A DNA stretch of 64,000 bases from Granulicella sp. (GTDB lineage Bacteria > Acidobacteriota > Terriglobia > Terriglobales > Acidobacteriaceae): NCBI GenBank assembly GCA_027365345.1, contig DAHXNO010000105.1:1-64000 (forward strand). The letters run 5' to 3'. The notes below the pieces were generated by a model. The model saw only the letters and a program-made list of their open reading frames with translations. It did no database searches and had not been told where the DNA came from. Position numbers and translations under genes: made by a program. Below, piece by piece: positions 9,784-18,643 of this stretch (its first letter is position 1; every line of letters starts with the position of its first letter).

Positions 9784-10061
9784 GGACCAACTTTCAGATC
9801 GGCTTTCTTTTTAAGATAGCTCCGGATGGCCAGAGCGACGACCAGCACCAGGATGACACCCAGCAGGATGGCGAGAAAGGAGAGGAGGTAGAGGATCCAG
9901 GAAAGGTAGCACGGCCAGCCGCCGGCGGATTGGCAGGCAGGGGTGGGTAACCAGATGCCGAGCATGGCCAGCGCGGAAGCCGGGGAGGGCAGAGGGGTTG
10001 GTTGTGGGCCGCTTTTTCTCTCTGCCGGGGTGCGGATGGAAGGGAAGATGTTCTGGATCAT
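9780..10061 (-). CDS. Small predicted membrane protein coupled to kdsB
   Basis: I do not recognise this 93-aa ORF. It has a proline-rich N-terminal third and one strong hydrophobic stretch (LSWILYLLSFLAILLGVILVLVVALAI), then a basic KKK tail, so a single-pass inner-membrane protein is expected. An internal Met at residue 33 would give a shorter form. The stop overlaps the kdsB ATG by four bases (ATGA), an arrangement typical of real coupled genes, which is the main reason to accept it. Function is unknown. Confidence 0.5.
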   Translation of the reverse strand: MIQNIFPSIRTPAERKSGPQPTPLPSPASALAMLGIWLPTPACQSAGGWPCYLSWILYLLSFLAILLGVILVLVVALAIRSYLKKKADLKVGP

Positions 10062-10063
10062 GT

Positions 10064-10092
10064 TTGACCTGCGAAGTATGGAAACTTATGAT
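10064..10092 (+). promoter_or_regulatory. Sigma70-type promoter for tRNA-Met
   Basis: TTGACC (10064-10069) and TATGAT (10087-10092) are separated by exactly 17 bp, close to consensus, and lie 60 bp upstream of the tRNA. It sits directly beyond the divergent start of the small membrane ORF. Read from sequence only. Confidence 0.6.
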
Positions 10093-10151
10093 GAAGAGGC
10101 GACTGGCGTCGCGGCCGGGTCTCTCCCTCCGCTGGATGCAGTCTTCCAGGC

Positions 10152-10228
10152 GGCGGTGTAGCTCAGATGGTTAGAGCGACGGACTCATAACCCGTAGGTC
10201 AGTGGTTCGATTCCACTCACCGCCACCA
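10152..10228 (+). tRNA. tRNA-Met (CAU anticodon)
   Basis: A complete cloverleaf of 77 nt including an encoded CCA. Acceptor arms GGCGGTG and CACCGCC pair perfectly, the D-arm is GCTCAGATGGTTAGAGC, the anticodon loop is CTCATAA, and the T-arm is AGTGGTTCGATTCCACT. The G1:C72 acceptor pair argues against an initiator tRNA. It is most likely elongator Met; a lysidine-modified Ile2 tRNA also has a CAU anticodon and is a less likely alternative. Confidence 0.95.
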
Positions 10229-10415
10229 GTCTCCCCCTGCGGGCCTGGGGATTTCGTCGGCACGAATTGGGCCGCAATGGGGAGTTCAACTTTCGTGGAT
10301 CGCAACTTCCTCCGTTGAGAGTATCATTCGGCTATCAGACTGCGTCTAAACTATAGCAAGGTCGATAGCCGTTCATCTCAGCTTTTCAAGCGACTCCGGA
10401 GTTCGTCACCGCACT

Positions 10416-11687
10416 ATGCCCAAGAGCCTCAAGATCTCACTGCTGGCCGTTTCGGTAGCCCTTATTCTTTGTATCTTTGCCGGAGTGAACGCGCACCCCG
10501 TGGCTGCGGCTGGTGATCCAGCGCCGCAAGACGCTTACAAGCAGATCAACGTCTATGGAGAGGTGCTGCAGCACATCCAGGCCGATTACGTGGAGGTACC
10601 CAACATTCCCAAGGTGACCAACGGCGCCCTGCGTGGCCTGCTGGAGAGCCTGGACGCGGACTCCAGTTACCTGACTCCGGCTGACTTCAAGGCCTACCAG
10701 GCGGATCAAGGCGGTAAGGCGCAGGTGGGAATCAACGTCTCCAAGCGTTATGGCTATGCGATTGTGGTCTCCGTGGTTCCTGGCTCGCCGGCAGACAAGG
10801 CCGGCCTGGGCGATGGTGACATCATTGAGGCGATTGGCAACGAGGATACAGGCAATCTTTCTCTGGCGATGATCCGCATGATGCTGGAGGGCGCTCCGGG
10901 GAGCCAGTTGCAGCTTGCCGTAGTGGGCCATCGCAGCGCCTCTTCCACGCCGCAGAAGATGACTCTGACACGCGTGCTGGTTTCAGAACCGCCAGTTTCC
11001 ACAGCCGTTTACGACAACAACTCGGTTCTTTACCTGAAGCCGATGATCATTGACCACCAGCATGTGCAAGAGGTGGAGTCGCATCTGAAGGCAATGAAGA
11101 AAGATGGGGCCACCAGGATTCTGCTGGACCTGCGCGACGTCTCTGCGGGCGACATGGACGAGGCTGTGCGCATGGCGAACCTCTTTATAGGAAACGGAAC
11201 CCTGGCCAGCCTGAAGGGACAGAAGTATCCCGAGCAGATCTTCAGCGCCAAGCCCTCCAAGGCGGTGAACACGAGCGCTCCGATGGTCGTGCTGGTTAAT
11301 CAGGGCACGGCCGGCCCGGCGGAGTTGGTGGCCGGCGCGCTGCAGGATGACGGCCGCGCCCAGTTGGTGGGGGAGAAGACGTTTGGAGAGGGATCGCTGC
11401 AGAAGACCTTTGTTCTGCCCGATGGAAGCGCAGTGATTCTCTCCATCGCAAAGTATGCTTCTCCATCTGGAAAGCAATTTGAGGACGCTGCGGTGACGCC
11501 GGGCACGGTGGTTCCTGCCAGCAGCGACATGCTGGACGAGTATCTGGACGAATCCGGCGGCGCGGCCCCGGCCAACAACGCCACGCCGAGCGGCAATGGC
11601 GGGCGAACGGAGAAGACGCCTCCTCCACCGGATGATCAACTGAAGAAGGCGCTGGAGATGTTGAAGGCCAAGGCTGCGGCTGCCTGA
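10416..11687 (+). CDS. S41 (C-terminal processing protease) family protein, catalytic dyad lost
   Basis: A 423-aa exported protein with an N-terminal signal sequence (LLAVSVALILCIFAGVNA). It has the tail-specific protease layout: N-terminal helical part, a PDZ domain at about residues 105-185 (VVPGSPADKAGLGDGDIIEAI) and an S41 core. In active CtpA/CtpB the core reads GSASASE with nucleophilic Ser, and FGKGSVQ with catalytic Lys. Here the aligned sites are NQGTAGPAE (Gly300 for Ser) and FGEGSLQ (Glu325 for Lys), while Gln329 is kept. Substrate binding may persist without cleavage. PBP1A follows 150 bp downstream, so a scaffolding role in wall synthesis is conceivable but is inference. A Pro/Asn-rich C-terminal tail ends the protein. 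Confidence 0.88.
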   Translation: MPKSLKISLLAVSVALILCIFAGVNAHPVAAAGDPAPQDAYKQINVYGEVLQHIQADYVEVPNIPKVTNGALRGLLESLDADSSYLTPADFKAYQADQGGKAQVGINVSKRYGYAIVVSVVPGSPADKAGLGDGDIIEAIGNEDTGNLSLAMIRMMLEGAPGSQLQLAVVGHRSASSTPQKMTLTRVLVSEPPVSTAVYDNNSVLYLKPMIIDHQHVQEVESHLKAMKKDGATRILLDLRDVSAGDMDEAVRMANLFIGNGTLASLKGQKYPEQIFSAKPSKAVNTSAPMVVLVNQGTAGPAELVAGALQDDGRAQLVGEKTFGEGSLQKTFVLPDGSAVILSIAKYASPSGKQFEDAAVTPGTVVPASSDMLDEYLDESGGAAPANNATPSGNGGRTEKTPPPPDDQLKKALEMLKAKAAAA

Positions 11688-11837
11688 GCCTGGCTTGGGT
11701 CGGATCCCATTCGAGACGAGTGAACAGCGTTCTGGGATGGGTGAGTATCGAAGGCGCCGGATGCTGATGGTCTGTTCTTTCATCGCGAGCCGTCGATCGA
11801 GGATCTGAAGAGATCTTCTGCAACTCCTAAGGTTGAA

Positions 11838-14402
11838 TTGGACGTGCCTACGCCCCTGAGCGCTCACGATAGCAAGGCTCACAATAGACGGTCGATCCTG
11901 TGGCGCGCCGTGAGCCGGTTCCCCTTCCGGGATGCCGAGATTCGCAACCGCCGTCTGGCGGCGCGGGCTGGGGTGTTGGCGTTGCTGCTGGCCTCCGCGC
12001 TGTTTGGGGTGATGCTGGGCCTGGTGCTGGTCTACTCGATCAACCTGCCGGAGATCTCTGAACTGGAGCGCTACCACCCCAGCGCCACCACGGAGCTGTA
12101 CGACATTCATGGGCGCATCTTTGGCTCTTTCGCCGAACAGCGCCGCATCGTGGAGCCCTACTCGGCGTTTCCGCCGGTACTGCGCAACGCGATTCTTTCG
12201 ATTGAGGATAAGAACTTTGAGCACAACACGGGGATCAACCTGGTGCGGATGGTTGAAGCGGCTTATGAGGATGTTCACTCGCACGGCAAGGTACAGGGCG
12301 CCTCAACGCTGACGATGCAACTGGCTCGCAACTTGTTTTTGTCCTCGGAGAAGACGTACAGCCGCAAGTTGCAGGAGATTCTTCTGGCCCTGGAGATCGA
12401 GCGCCGCTTTACCAAAGCTCAGATCTTTACGCTGTACGCGAATCAGATTTACCTGGGCGCAGGCGCCTATGGCTTTGAGGCCGGCTCAGAGTACTACTTT
12501 AGCAAGCATGCCCGCGACCTGACGCTGCCGGAGGCGGCGCTGCTGGCCGCACTGCCTAAGGGGCCGGAGTATTACTCACCACTCCATTTCCCAGCGAGGG
12601 CGTTGCAGCGCAGGAACCTGGTGCTGGAGGAGATGCTGAACAACCACAAAATCAGCCGGCAGGAGGAGGAGGAGGCCAAGGCAGCTCCGCTGGGGTTGCA
12701 TCTGGAGTCGGCTCCCAACAGCGAAGCTCCTTACTTTGTGGATGAGGTGCGGCGGCAACTGGAGAGCAAGTATGGCGCCGACGAGGTTCAGGCCGCCGGA
12801 CTGCGGGTTGATACTACGCTCGATCTGGACCTGCAGCGCGCGGCGAACCAGGCGGTGCTGGATGGTACGGCTGCTTATGAACGCAGGCGTGGTTGGCAAG
12901 GGGGCCTGAAGAACGTACTGGTGGAGGGTGAGACGCTGGACGGGTACAAGCATCCGGACTGGTCGCAGGCGATTGTGGACCATGGATACGTGCATGCGCT
13001 GGTGATCGGTGTTTCTGCGTCGCGCCTGACGGTGAAGGTGGGCAAGCGGGAGGCCACGATGGTTCCGGCCGACTGGGCGTGGACGGGAGCGGCACGGGCC
13101 ACGGACCTGGCCCAGGTAGGGGATATTGTCTATGTCAAGGTGGTGAGCGGGGCCGAGGCAGCCGGGACGGATGGATCGCTGCATGTGACCCTGGAGCAGG
13201 ACAGTGGCGCGCAGGCGGCGCTGATGGCCGTGGATAACGCCAACGGCGAGGTGCTGGCGATGGTTGGTGGGCGCGACTTCCAACTCTCGCAGTACAACCG
13301 AGCCACACAGGCCGAGCGTCAGGTGGGATCTTCCTTTAAGCCCTATGTGTACACGGCGGCGATGGAGGCCGGCATGCAGCCGTATGATACGGTGCTGGAT
13401 GAGCCGACCACCTTCTTTACCGCCGGTGGGCCCTACTCTCCGCATGACTATGAGCACAACTATCTGGGCCCTATCTCCTTAGTCGAGGCCTTTGCGGAGT
13501 CGCGCAACATCCCCGCGCTGCGGCTGGCGGACAAGGTGGGCATCCGTCGCGTGATCGCCGTGGCTCATCGCTTTGGCGTGAGCAGTGATATTCCGCCGTT
13601 TCTGCCGGTGGCGATTGGCGCAGCAGACATTACCCTGGCCGAACAGGTGGGAGCGTACAGCGTCTTTCCCAACGATGGCGTTCTGATCTCTCCGCACTAT
13701 ATCCGCCGGGTACTGCGGCCCGATGGCGAGCCCTTGCAGCAGCCGCAGACGCCGGTGAGCGAGGTGATTCCCGCCCACATTGCGCAAGAGATGCTGGTGC
13801 TGCTGGAGGCCGTGATTCAGCACGGAACAGGAGCCGCGGCAGCGCAACTGGACCATGCCCTGGGTGGCAAGACGGGAACGACCAATAACTACACGGATGC
13901 CTGGTTTGTCGGCTTTTCCCCTTCAGTTACCTGTGGCGTCTGGGTTGGTTTTGACAACCGGCAGACCCTGGGGAAGCGGGAGACGGGCGCTCGCGCGGCG
14001 TTGCCGATCTGGATGCAGTTCATGAAGGTGGCCCTGGCCGAGAGGCCGCAGGGGTCCCTGCCCGGGCTCAACGCTCCGCAACCCAGAATCCCGGGGCCAA
14101 GGGAGGGAGTTGCCAGCGAGGTGCAGACGGGGGTGGCTCCGGTTCCTGCACCAGCGGCGGTGTCTGCGGCAGGGCCGACTGGTGCAGCGCAGGCCGGTTT
14201 GAAGCGCTCTTCAGCGCACAGCGGGTCGCCTGTTCCGGTCAGAAGCGATAAGCCGCAGCTGGTGCGCTTGCAGCCCGGCGAGCGGCGTTACCCGCCTTCG
14301 TTCGTGGGATCCAGATCGGCGCACCAGGCGCATGTTGCAGGGAAGGGATCGAAAGTCACCCCAGCGGGGCTAGCGTCTGGGGTTCGCCGCGGGCCAGGAT
14401 AA
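11838..14402 (+). CDS. Penicillin-binding protein 1A, bifunctional class A
   Basis: An 854-aa class A PBP that polymerises and cross-links peptidoglycan at the inner-membrane surface. A short cytoplasmic region and one membrane segment (VLALLLASALFGVMLGLVLVY) precede the GT51 glycosyltransferase domain (ISIEDKNFEHNTG, GASTLTMQLARNLFL, KIDE-type region YANQIYLGAGAYG). The transpeptidase domain has SSFKPYVY (active Ser), SRN in AESRNIPAL and KTGTT. The start is TTG 11838. A low-complexity Ala/Pro/Ser tail of about 120 residues follows the catalytic domain. It is preceded by the inactive S41 protein. Confidence 0.95.
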   Translation: MDVPTPLSAHDSKAHNRRSILWRAVSRFPFRDAEIRNRRLAARAGVLALLLASALFGVMLGLVLVYSINLPEISELERYHPSATTELYDIHGRIFGSFAEQRRIVEPYSAFPPVLRNAILSIEDKNFEHNTGINLVRMVEAAYEDVHSHGKVQGASTLTMQLARNLFLSSEKTYSRKLQEILLALEIERRFTKAQIFTLYANQIYLGAGAYGFEAGSEYYFSKHARDLTLPEAALLAALPKGPEYYSPLHFPARALQRRNLVLEEMLNNHKISRQEEEEAKAAPLGLHLESAPNSEAPYFVDEVRRQLESKYGADEVQAAGLRVDTTLDLDLQRAANQAVLDGTAAYERRRGWQGGLKNVLVEGETLDGYKHPDWSQAIVDHGYVHALVIGVSASRLTVKVGKREATMVPADWAWTGAARATDLAQVGDIVYVKVVSGAEAAGTDGSLHVTLEQDSGAQAALMAVDNANGEVLAMVGGRDFQLSQYNRATQAERQVGSSFKPYVYTAAMEAGMQPYDTVLDEPTTFFTAGGPYSPHDYEHNYLGPISLVEAFAESRNIPALRLADKVGIRRVIAVAHRFGVSSDIPPFLPVAIGAADITLAEQVGAYSVFPNDGVLISPHYIRRVLRPDGEPLQQPQTPVSEVIPAHIAQEMLVLLEAVIQHGTGAAAAQLDHALGGKTGTTNNYTDAWFVGFSPSVTCGVWVGFDNRQTLGKRETGARAALPIWMQFMKVALAERPQGSLPGLNAPQPRIPGPREGVASEVQTGVAPVPAPAAVSAAGPTGAAQAGLKRSSAHSGSPVPVRSDKPQLVRLQPGERRYPPSFVGSRSAHQAHVAGKGSKVTPAGLASGVRRGPG

Positions 14403-14557
14403 AGATTTTGCTGACGCCCTATGAGCCTGAAAGGGCGCGCCTGCGGAATGAATAGGCTGCTGTGGGACTGCGCCGGAACGGCATCGACCGGGGGGCGCCA
14501 TGGAGCGCATCGACGTGGAGTGCGCACGTAGGATGCGCCGTGCGTGGGTGCTGGAAT

Positions 14558-15523
14558 CTACTTTGGCAGGATGGGCAGGCGCAAGGCTTCAGCCAGCGAG
14601 AAGTAGCGGAGCGCCCGCTGCACGTCGAGATGGATCTGATCGCGTAAGGCCGCCGGGGAGGCAAAATGGCGCTCGTCCCGCAGTTTACGGAGAAAGGTCA
14701 TCTGCAGCGGTGTGGCCTCATTCAGCTCCATCGGCTGGTAGTCCAGCAGATGCGACTCGACGGCGAAGGAGTCCGCGCCAAAGGTGGGGCGGTTGCCGAC
14801 GTTGGTTACACCGCGGAAGATGCGCTGGGTTCCGATGCGCAGGGTGGTGATGTAGACGCCATTGGCCGGGAGCAGATCCGCGTAGGGGGCAAGATTGATG
14901 GTGGGTACGGCGTAGCGCGAGCCGTAGCCACGGCCGGGCGCCGGCGTGCTGTCCACGGAGAAGGGACGGCCCAGCAGGGCGCGCGCCTCCTGCAACCTGC
15001 CCGCGGCGATGGCTGCGCGGATGCGGCTGGAGGAGATGGGCGCTCCACGAGCGATGCGGGGAACGTAGGAGCGCACAGCGAAGCCCAGCTTCTGGCCCAT
15101 CTCAGCCAGACCGGCGACGTCGCTCTCTGCCTGATAACCGAAGCGGAAGGTCTCTCCTTCGTGAACCTCCAAGGCATAGAAGCCTTGATGCAAGACATAT
15201 TGGGCGAAGTGGAATGCTGTCCAATGGCGAACCTCGTTGGTGAAGGGAAGCACAAGGACGCTGTCCAGCCCAGTTTCCGCCAGTAGTTTGAGCTTCTGCT
15301 CTAAGGGCGTGATGAGCCGCAGAGGAGAGTCAGGGCGCAGGACTTGCGCCGGATGAGGGTGAAACGTTATGGCGCAGGCGCGCGCCTGGTGGGCGCGCGC
15401 CCGCTCCAGCAGCGACGCAATGACCATCTGGTGCCCGCGGTGCACCCCGTCGAAGTTGCCAACGGTGACCACCGACGGTGAAGGTGAGGAGCCGAGTTCA
15501 GTGAGGGAGCGATAGATCTGCAT
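14558..15523 (-). CDS. ribF: Bifunctional riboflavin kinase/FAD synthetase
   Basis: It converts riboflavin to FMN and FMN to FAD in the cytosol. The N-terminal FAD synthetase domain shows VTVGNFDGVHRGHQ and the ISSSRIRAAIAAG motif. The C-terminal flavokinase domain has GRGYGSRYAVPTINL and GVTNVGNRPTF. The ORF track start (15562) adds 13 residues; ATG 15523 gives 321 aa beginning MQIYRSL, matching the family. It converges on the PBP1A gene with 155 bp between them, where I see no clear terminator. Confidence 0.95.
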   Translation of the reverse strand: MQIYRSLTELGSSPSPSVVTVGNFDGVHRGHQMVIASLLERARAHQARACAITFHPHPAQVLRPDSPLRLITPLEQKLKLLAETGLDSVLVLPFTNEVRHWTAFHFAQYVLHQGFYALEVHEGETFRFGYQAESDVAGLAEMGQKLGFAVRSYVPRIARGAPISSSRIRAAIAAGRLQEARALLGRPFSVDSTPAPGRGYGSRYAVPTINLAPYADLLPANGVYITTLRIGTQRIFRGVTNVGNRPTFGADSFAVESHLLDYQPMELNEATPLQMTFLRKLRDERHFASPAALRDQIHLDVQRALRYFSLAEALRLPILPK

Positions 15524-15614
15524 CGGAGAAGAGAGCCAACCGGGTAACGTGAGGCATAGCAAAGGTGAACCCTGGCGCAGGGCGCCGGTTAGGGGCGCCG
15601 GCTAAGGAAGTTTG

Positions 15615-16412
15615 TCATGCCGCAATCTGAAAGGTCAGTTTAAGGCCATCGTGAGCCAGACGTATGTGACTTGGCAACGCCGCATTGGTGCTCTCGTGGT
15701 CCAATCCGTGGCTGATGTGCGTGAAGAATGCCCGGCGCGGCCGGATCTTGCCCACCAGTTCCACGGACTTGGCCAGGTGGGCGTGGCTGGGGTGGGGTTC
15801 AGGTCGAAGGGCGTCCAGCACCAGGATGTCCAGATCCTGAAGCAGAGGGAAGCTCTCCTCTGGAATATCGCTCAGGTCGGTAAGGTAAGCGGCGCTACCG
15901 AAGCGGTAGCCGGCGATGGTGCTTGGCCCATGGATGATCGGGATACGGACGAAGATGGCGCCGAAGAGGGGAATTTGAAAGCCGGCGACGGCCGGAATGC
16001 GATGCAGCGTGACGCGTGCCCGAGTGGGATATTGGTCAGTCTCACTGAAGGTGTAGGCGAAGATTCGTTCGATCACGCTCGCCGTCGCATCGTCGGCGTA
16101 GAGAGGAAGTTCTTCAGGACGTAGGAAGCTGAGCGGGCGAAGGTCGTCCATCCCCAGGACGTGATCGGCGTGACCATGGGTGTAGAGCACGGCATCGACG
16201 GAGGTCAGCGTCTCCCGGACGGCCTGGACATGGAAGTCCTGACCGGTATCGATGACCACGTTGTGGCCTCCATAAGTGATGAGCACTGAGGGCCGGGTGC
16301 GCCGGTTGGGCGAGCCCGGCAGATAGGCGGATGCGCAGACCGCGCAGGGGCAGCCGAGAGTGGGAACCGCCATGGAGGTTCCGCTTCCGAGAAAGGTGAG
16401 TGTGGCTTGCAT
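15615..16412 (-). CDS. MBL-fold metallohydrolase, PhnP-like
   Basis: A 265-aa metallo-beta-lactamase-fold phosphodiesterase-like protein. It begins with FLGSGTSMAVPTLGCPCAVC, the start pattern of PhnP and related cyclic-phosphate hydrolases. The metal motif is THGHADHVLGMDDLRPL, with further metal ligands in YLTDLSDIP and the C-terminal THISHGLDH. A cluster of cysteines near residue 21 may bind a structural metal as in PhnP. No phosphonate genes are nearby, so a housekeeping cyclic-phosphodiesterase role is more likely; the substrate is unknown. Confidence 0.85.
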   Translation of the reverse strand: MQATLTFLGSGTSMAVPTLGCPCAVCASAYLPGSPNRRTRPSVLITYGGHNVVIDTGQDFHVQAVRETLTSVDAVLYTHGHADHVLGMDDLRPLSFLRPEELPLYADDATASVIERIFAYTFSETDQYPTRARVTLHRIPAVAGFQIPLFGAIFVRIPIIHGPSTIAGYRFGSAAYLTDLSDIPEESFPLLQDLDILVLDALRPEPHPSHAHLAKSVELVGKIRPRRAFFTHISHGLDHESTNAALPSHIRLAHDGLKLTFQIAA

Positions 16413-16545
16413 AGCGTTGTTCGTACCTGATGTGCCGGCTTTACGCTCAGGAGACAGGATCTGCGCCTCCTGAGCGCCGGACGGAGCGTTGGAGAAGAGG
16501 CTCGTCGATGCTGCGGCGCTGCGTTGGCGCCCAGACGCGGAGACG

Positions 16546-17259
16546 CTAACGAACGATACGCGGCCCCATGCCAGGAGTAGCCGGGCCTATTGGAGGGCCT
16601 GCGTTCTGAGGCTGCCGGGCCGCCGAGCGGGAGAGCGCCTGGGTGACCTCCAGGAACTCGATGCGCAGTTCAAAGAGCGCCGCATCCAGGAGTTTGGTTT
16701 CGGCCGTGGTGCAGTTTCCCTTGGTCTTCTCGTAAAGAATGCCGAGCATGTCGATGGTCTGCCGTGCGCCAAGAAGATCTACCTGTGGTTGTTGGCCGGG
16801 AGCGGCAGCGCCACCGAGTTGCATCAGCGCCTGCATGTAGAGGGACTGGACGAAGCGTTGCAAGGTGATCTCTGGCGGCCGCTCCATGCCCGGGTTGGTG
16901 GCGCGGATGGCCGTGTCCAGGCGATCGACGGTGGCCTCATAGGCGCGCTTGGCTTGTTCTGCTTGTTCGGCGGTTGGGGCGGTTGGAATGAGACTCTCGT
17001 CGTCGTCCTGGCTGGGGGTGGCGGCGTCGGTTGAGGCCGACTCGGGGCGGCTTCCCGGCTCAGGGCTGCTCGTCAGCTTTGCGCTACTTTCCCACTCGGG
17101 GCTGCTCGCTGGCTCAGGGCTGCTCGCTGGCTCAGGGCTGATTCTTCGCTCAGGGCTGTCCTGCTGCGCCGCCTTGGCGGCCTGGGCCTCGGGGCGCAAC
17201 TCGCCCTCAGCGGTGAACTTGCGACGGTCATTGATGACGAACTCTTTGATTTCAGCCAT
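16546..17259 (-). CDS. DUF1844 domain protein with Ser-Pro-Glu repeats
   Basis: A 237-aa cytosolic protein. The C-terminal half matches the DUF1844 pattern: FVQSLYMQALMQLGG, then LLGARQTIDMLGILYEKTKGNCTTAE and LFELRIEFLEV. The function of DUF1844 is not established. The N-terminal half is a low-complexity acidic linker with SSPEP-like repeats that come from an 18-nt DNA repeat. It lies between the MBL hydrolase and ygfZ on the same strand. Confidence 0.8.
   Translation of the reverse strand: MAEIKEFVINDRRKFTAEGELRPEAQAAKAAQQDSPERRISPEPASSPEPASSPEWESSAKLTSSPEPGSRPESASTDAATPSQDDDESLIPTAPTAEQAEQAKRAYEATVDRLDTAIRATNPGMERPPEITLQRFVQSLYMQALMQLGGAAAPGQQPQVDLLGARQTIDMLGILYEKTKGNCTTAETKLLDAALFELRIEFLEVTQALSRSAARQPQNAGPPIGPATPGMGPRIVR
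17065..17154. repeat. 18-nt degenerate tandem repeat inside the DUF1844 gene
   Basis: Two perfect 18-nt units, GCTGCTCGCTGGCTCAGG (17101-17118 and 17119-17136), are flanked by diverged units on each side. They encode a Ser-Pro-Glu-rich hexapeptide repeat in the linker, in frame, so copy-number change would keep the reading frame. Confidence 0.75.
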
Positions 17260-17309
17260 ACGCTCAACTTTCTATGTATCTCTTTTGATGCTAACTCGCT
17301 GGAATGGAG

Positions 17310-18317
17310 TCAGGTGCGTGGAATCGCCCGGCCGCCTGGGTAGGTAAGCTCTTGTCCGCCGCCTGGCGCACCGTGGCGAAGGCGAGCGTCAAGCGCCTCC
17401 TGGCGAAGGTAGCCTAGACCCAGCAGCACCGGACCTTCAGGCAAAGGCACGAGCCCGGCGCTGGTCAGCTCCCCGACGAGTTTGCCGGCCATCTCGATGG
17501 GCGCCGGGAGTTCTGCGGGAGGCTCGCCCTGGAGGCGGAACGCAGTGAAGCTGCGATGCACCTGTCCGCGTGATCGGATACGCTCGACGATCTCCTGACC
17601 CAGATAACACCCCTTGGCAAAGTGCAGAGCGTGGGTCTGGCCAGTCTCCTGCGGAAGGTCATGGGCGGTTTCGATGTTCCGGATGTCCTTTCCAAACAGT
17701 GGTCGGGCTTCCAGCAGGCGCAGGCACTCAAGGGCGTCGGCAGAGACCTGTGGGACCTGCAGCCGTTGCAGGGCGCTGCCTAGGGCTTCGATGGCGGTCG
17801 GCGTGGAGCGCAACTCGTAGACCGGCGTCTCTCCACAAGTTGGGGTGAGGAGCAGCAGATGGCCGTGAGGGGTATCGGCAAGGGCGAGCCGCAAGGGTTC
17901 CATGGCAGGGAGGCCGAGGTTTTCGAGCACTGTGGCCGCCTGGCGGCCCAGGATGATCAACCCGGCAGGATGGCCGCCGGATTCCTGAAGCTCGACGTCA
18001 TCCATGATGATGAAGCGGTCCAGATGGCTGCGGATGGCTTCCATCTGTGAGGCAGAGGTGGCCAGCAGAAACGTGGCGGGCTCCGTACCGGTTTCACGAT
18101 AGATCGTCGCATCTCCCTGGATGCGTCCTTGCGCGTTGAGCAGAAAGTTGTAGTTGCCCTCGCCAGGTTGGAGTGACTTTACGGAGTTACTCACCATCCC
18201 ATTGAGCCAGCGTGTGGCATCCGAGCCGGTAATGCGCAGAAAGGCGCGATTCTCGGCCGGTGCAAATCCAGCGGCCTGTTGCAGTAGGGAGAGTTCCTGG
18301 CGATCGGGCGTGGGCAT
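17310..18317 (-). CDS. ygfZ: Folate-binding YgfZ-type Fe/S assembly protein
   Basis: A 335-aa GcvT-like protein. The diagnostic YgfZ motif is present in full: HFAKGCYLGQEIVERIRSRG, including the conserved Cys. The N-terminal tetrahydrofolate-binding fold shows RITGSDATRWLNGMVSN and the LNAQGRIQGDATIY region. In E. coli YgfZ helps maintain some [4Fe-4S] enzymes with folate. The track start at 18470 adds 51 residues without homology; ATG 18317 (MPTPDRQEL) is a better start. It is transcribed away from the HELTH metalloprotease. Confidence 0.88.
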   Translation of the reverse strand: MPTPDRQELSLLQQAAGFAPAENRAFLRITGSDATRWLNGMVSNSVKSLQPGEGNYNFLLNAQGRIQGDATIYRETGTEPATFLLATSASQMEAIRSHLDRFIIMDDVELQESGGHPAGLIILGRQAATVLENLGLPAMEPLRLALADTPHGHLLLLTPTCGETPVYELRSTPTAIEALGSALQRLQVPQVSADALECLRLLEARPLFGKDIRNIETAHDLPQETGQTHALHFAKGCYLGQEIVERIRSRGQVHRSFTAFRLQGEPPAELPAPIEMAGKLVGELTSAGLVPLPEGPVLLGLGYLRQEALDARLRHGAPGGGQELTYPGGRAIPRT

Positions 18318-18643
18318 GGATCGGTTGTGAGCTCCTTGTTTGCTGCCATCTTCGGAGATGAGCAGGATGGGGCGCTCTACCGCTCGCCTCTCATTCCTTC
18401 TTCTTAAGATAGTCTTGTTCCTGCAGATCATGCTGACTGCGGCCGTGCTGCCGGAGAGATCCAGAGACACGGAACTCCGGGCATGGTCCCTGCGTGGCCA
18501 AGTGGCAAAGGTCTTCAGCCGGGAGCTGTTTCAACCTCTGTGGGCGGCGCGGCGGAGCCTTGCTGGGCGACGCGCTACGGTTTCCGTCGCTGAGGTCCCC
18601 TGCGTACACTAAGACATACAGGCATGGCTTGTCTGGAGGCGGT
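18318..18643. other. Divergent intergenic region, ygfZ / metalloprotease
   Basis: 326 bp with no convincing gene. It contains TCTTCTTAAGATA (18399-18411), which recurs exactly upstream of the GH18/CE4/GT2 gene. Promoters for both flanking genes should lie here, but I cannot place them with confidence. Confidence 0.5.

Noticed and set aside
10983-12284. 433-aa minus-strand ORF spanning the S41-like and PBP1A genes
   Set aside because: It crosses the boundary of two well-supported plus-strand genes and has an Arg/Gln-rich composition typical of antisense artefacts.
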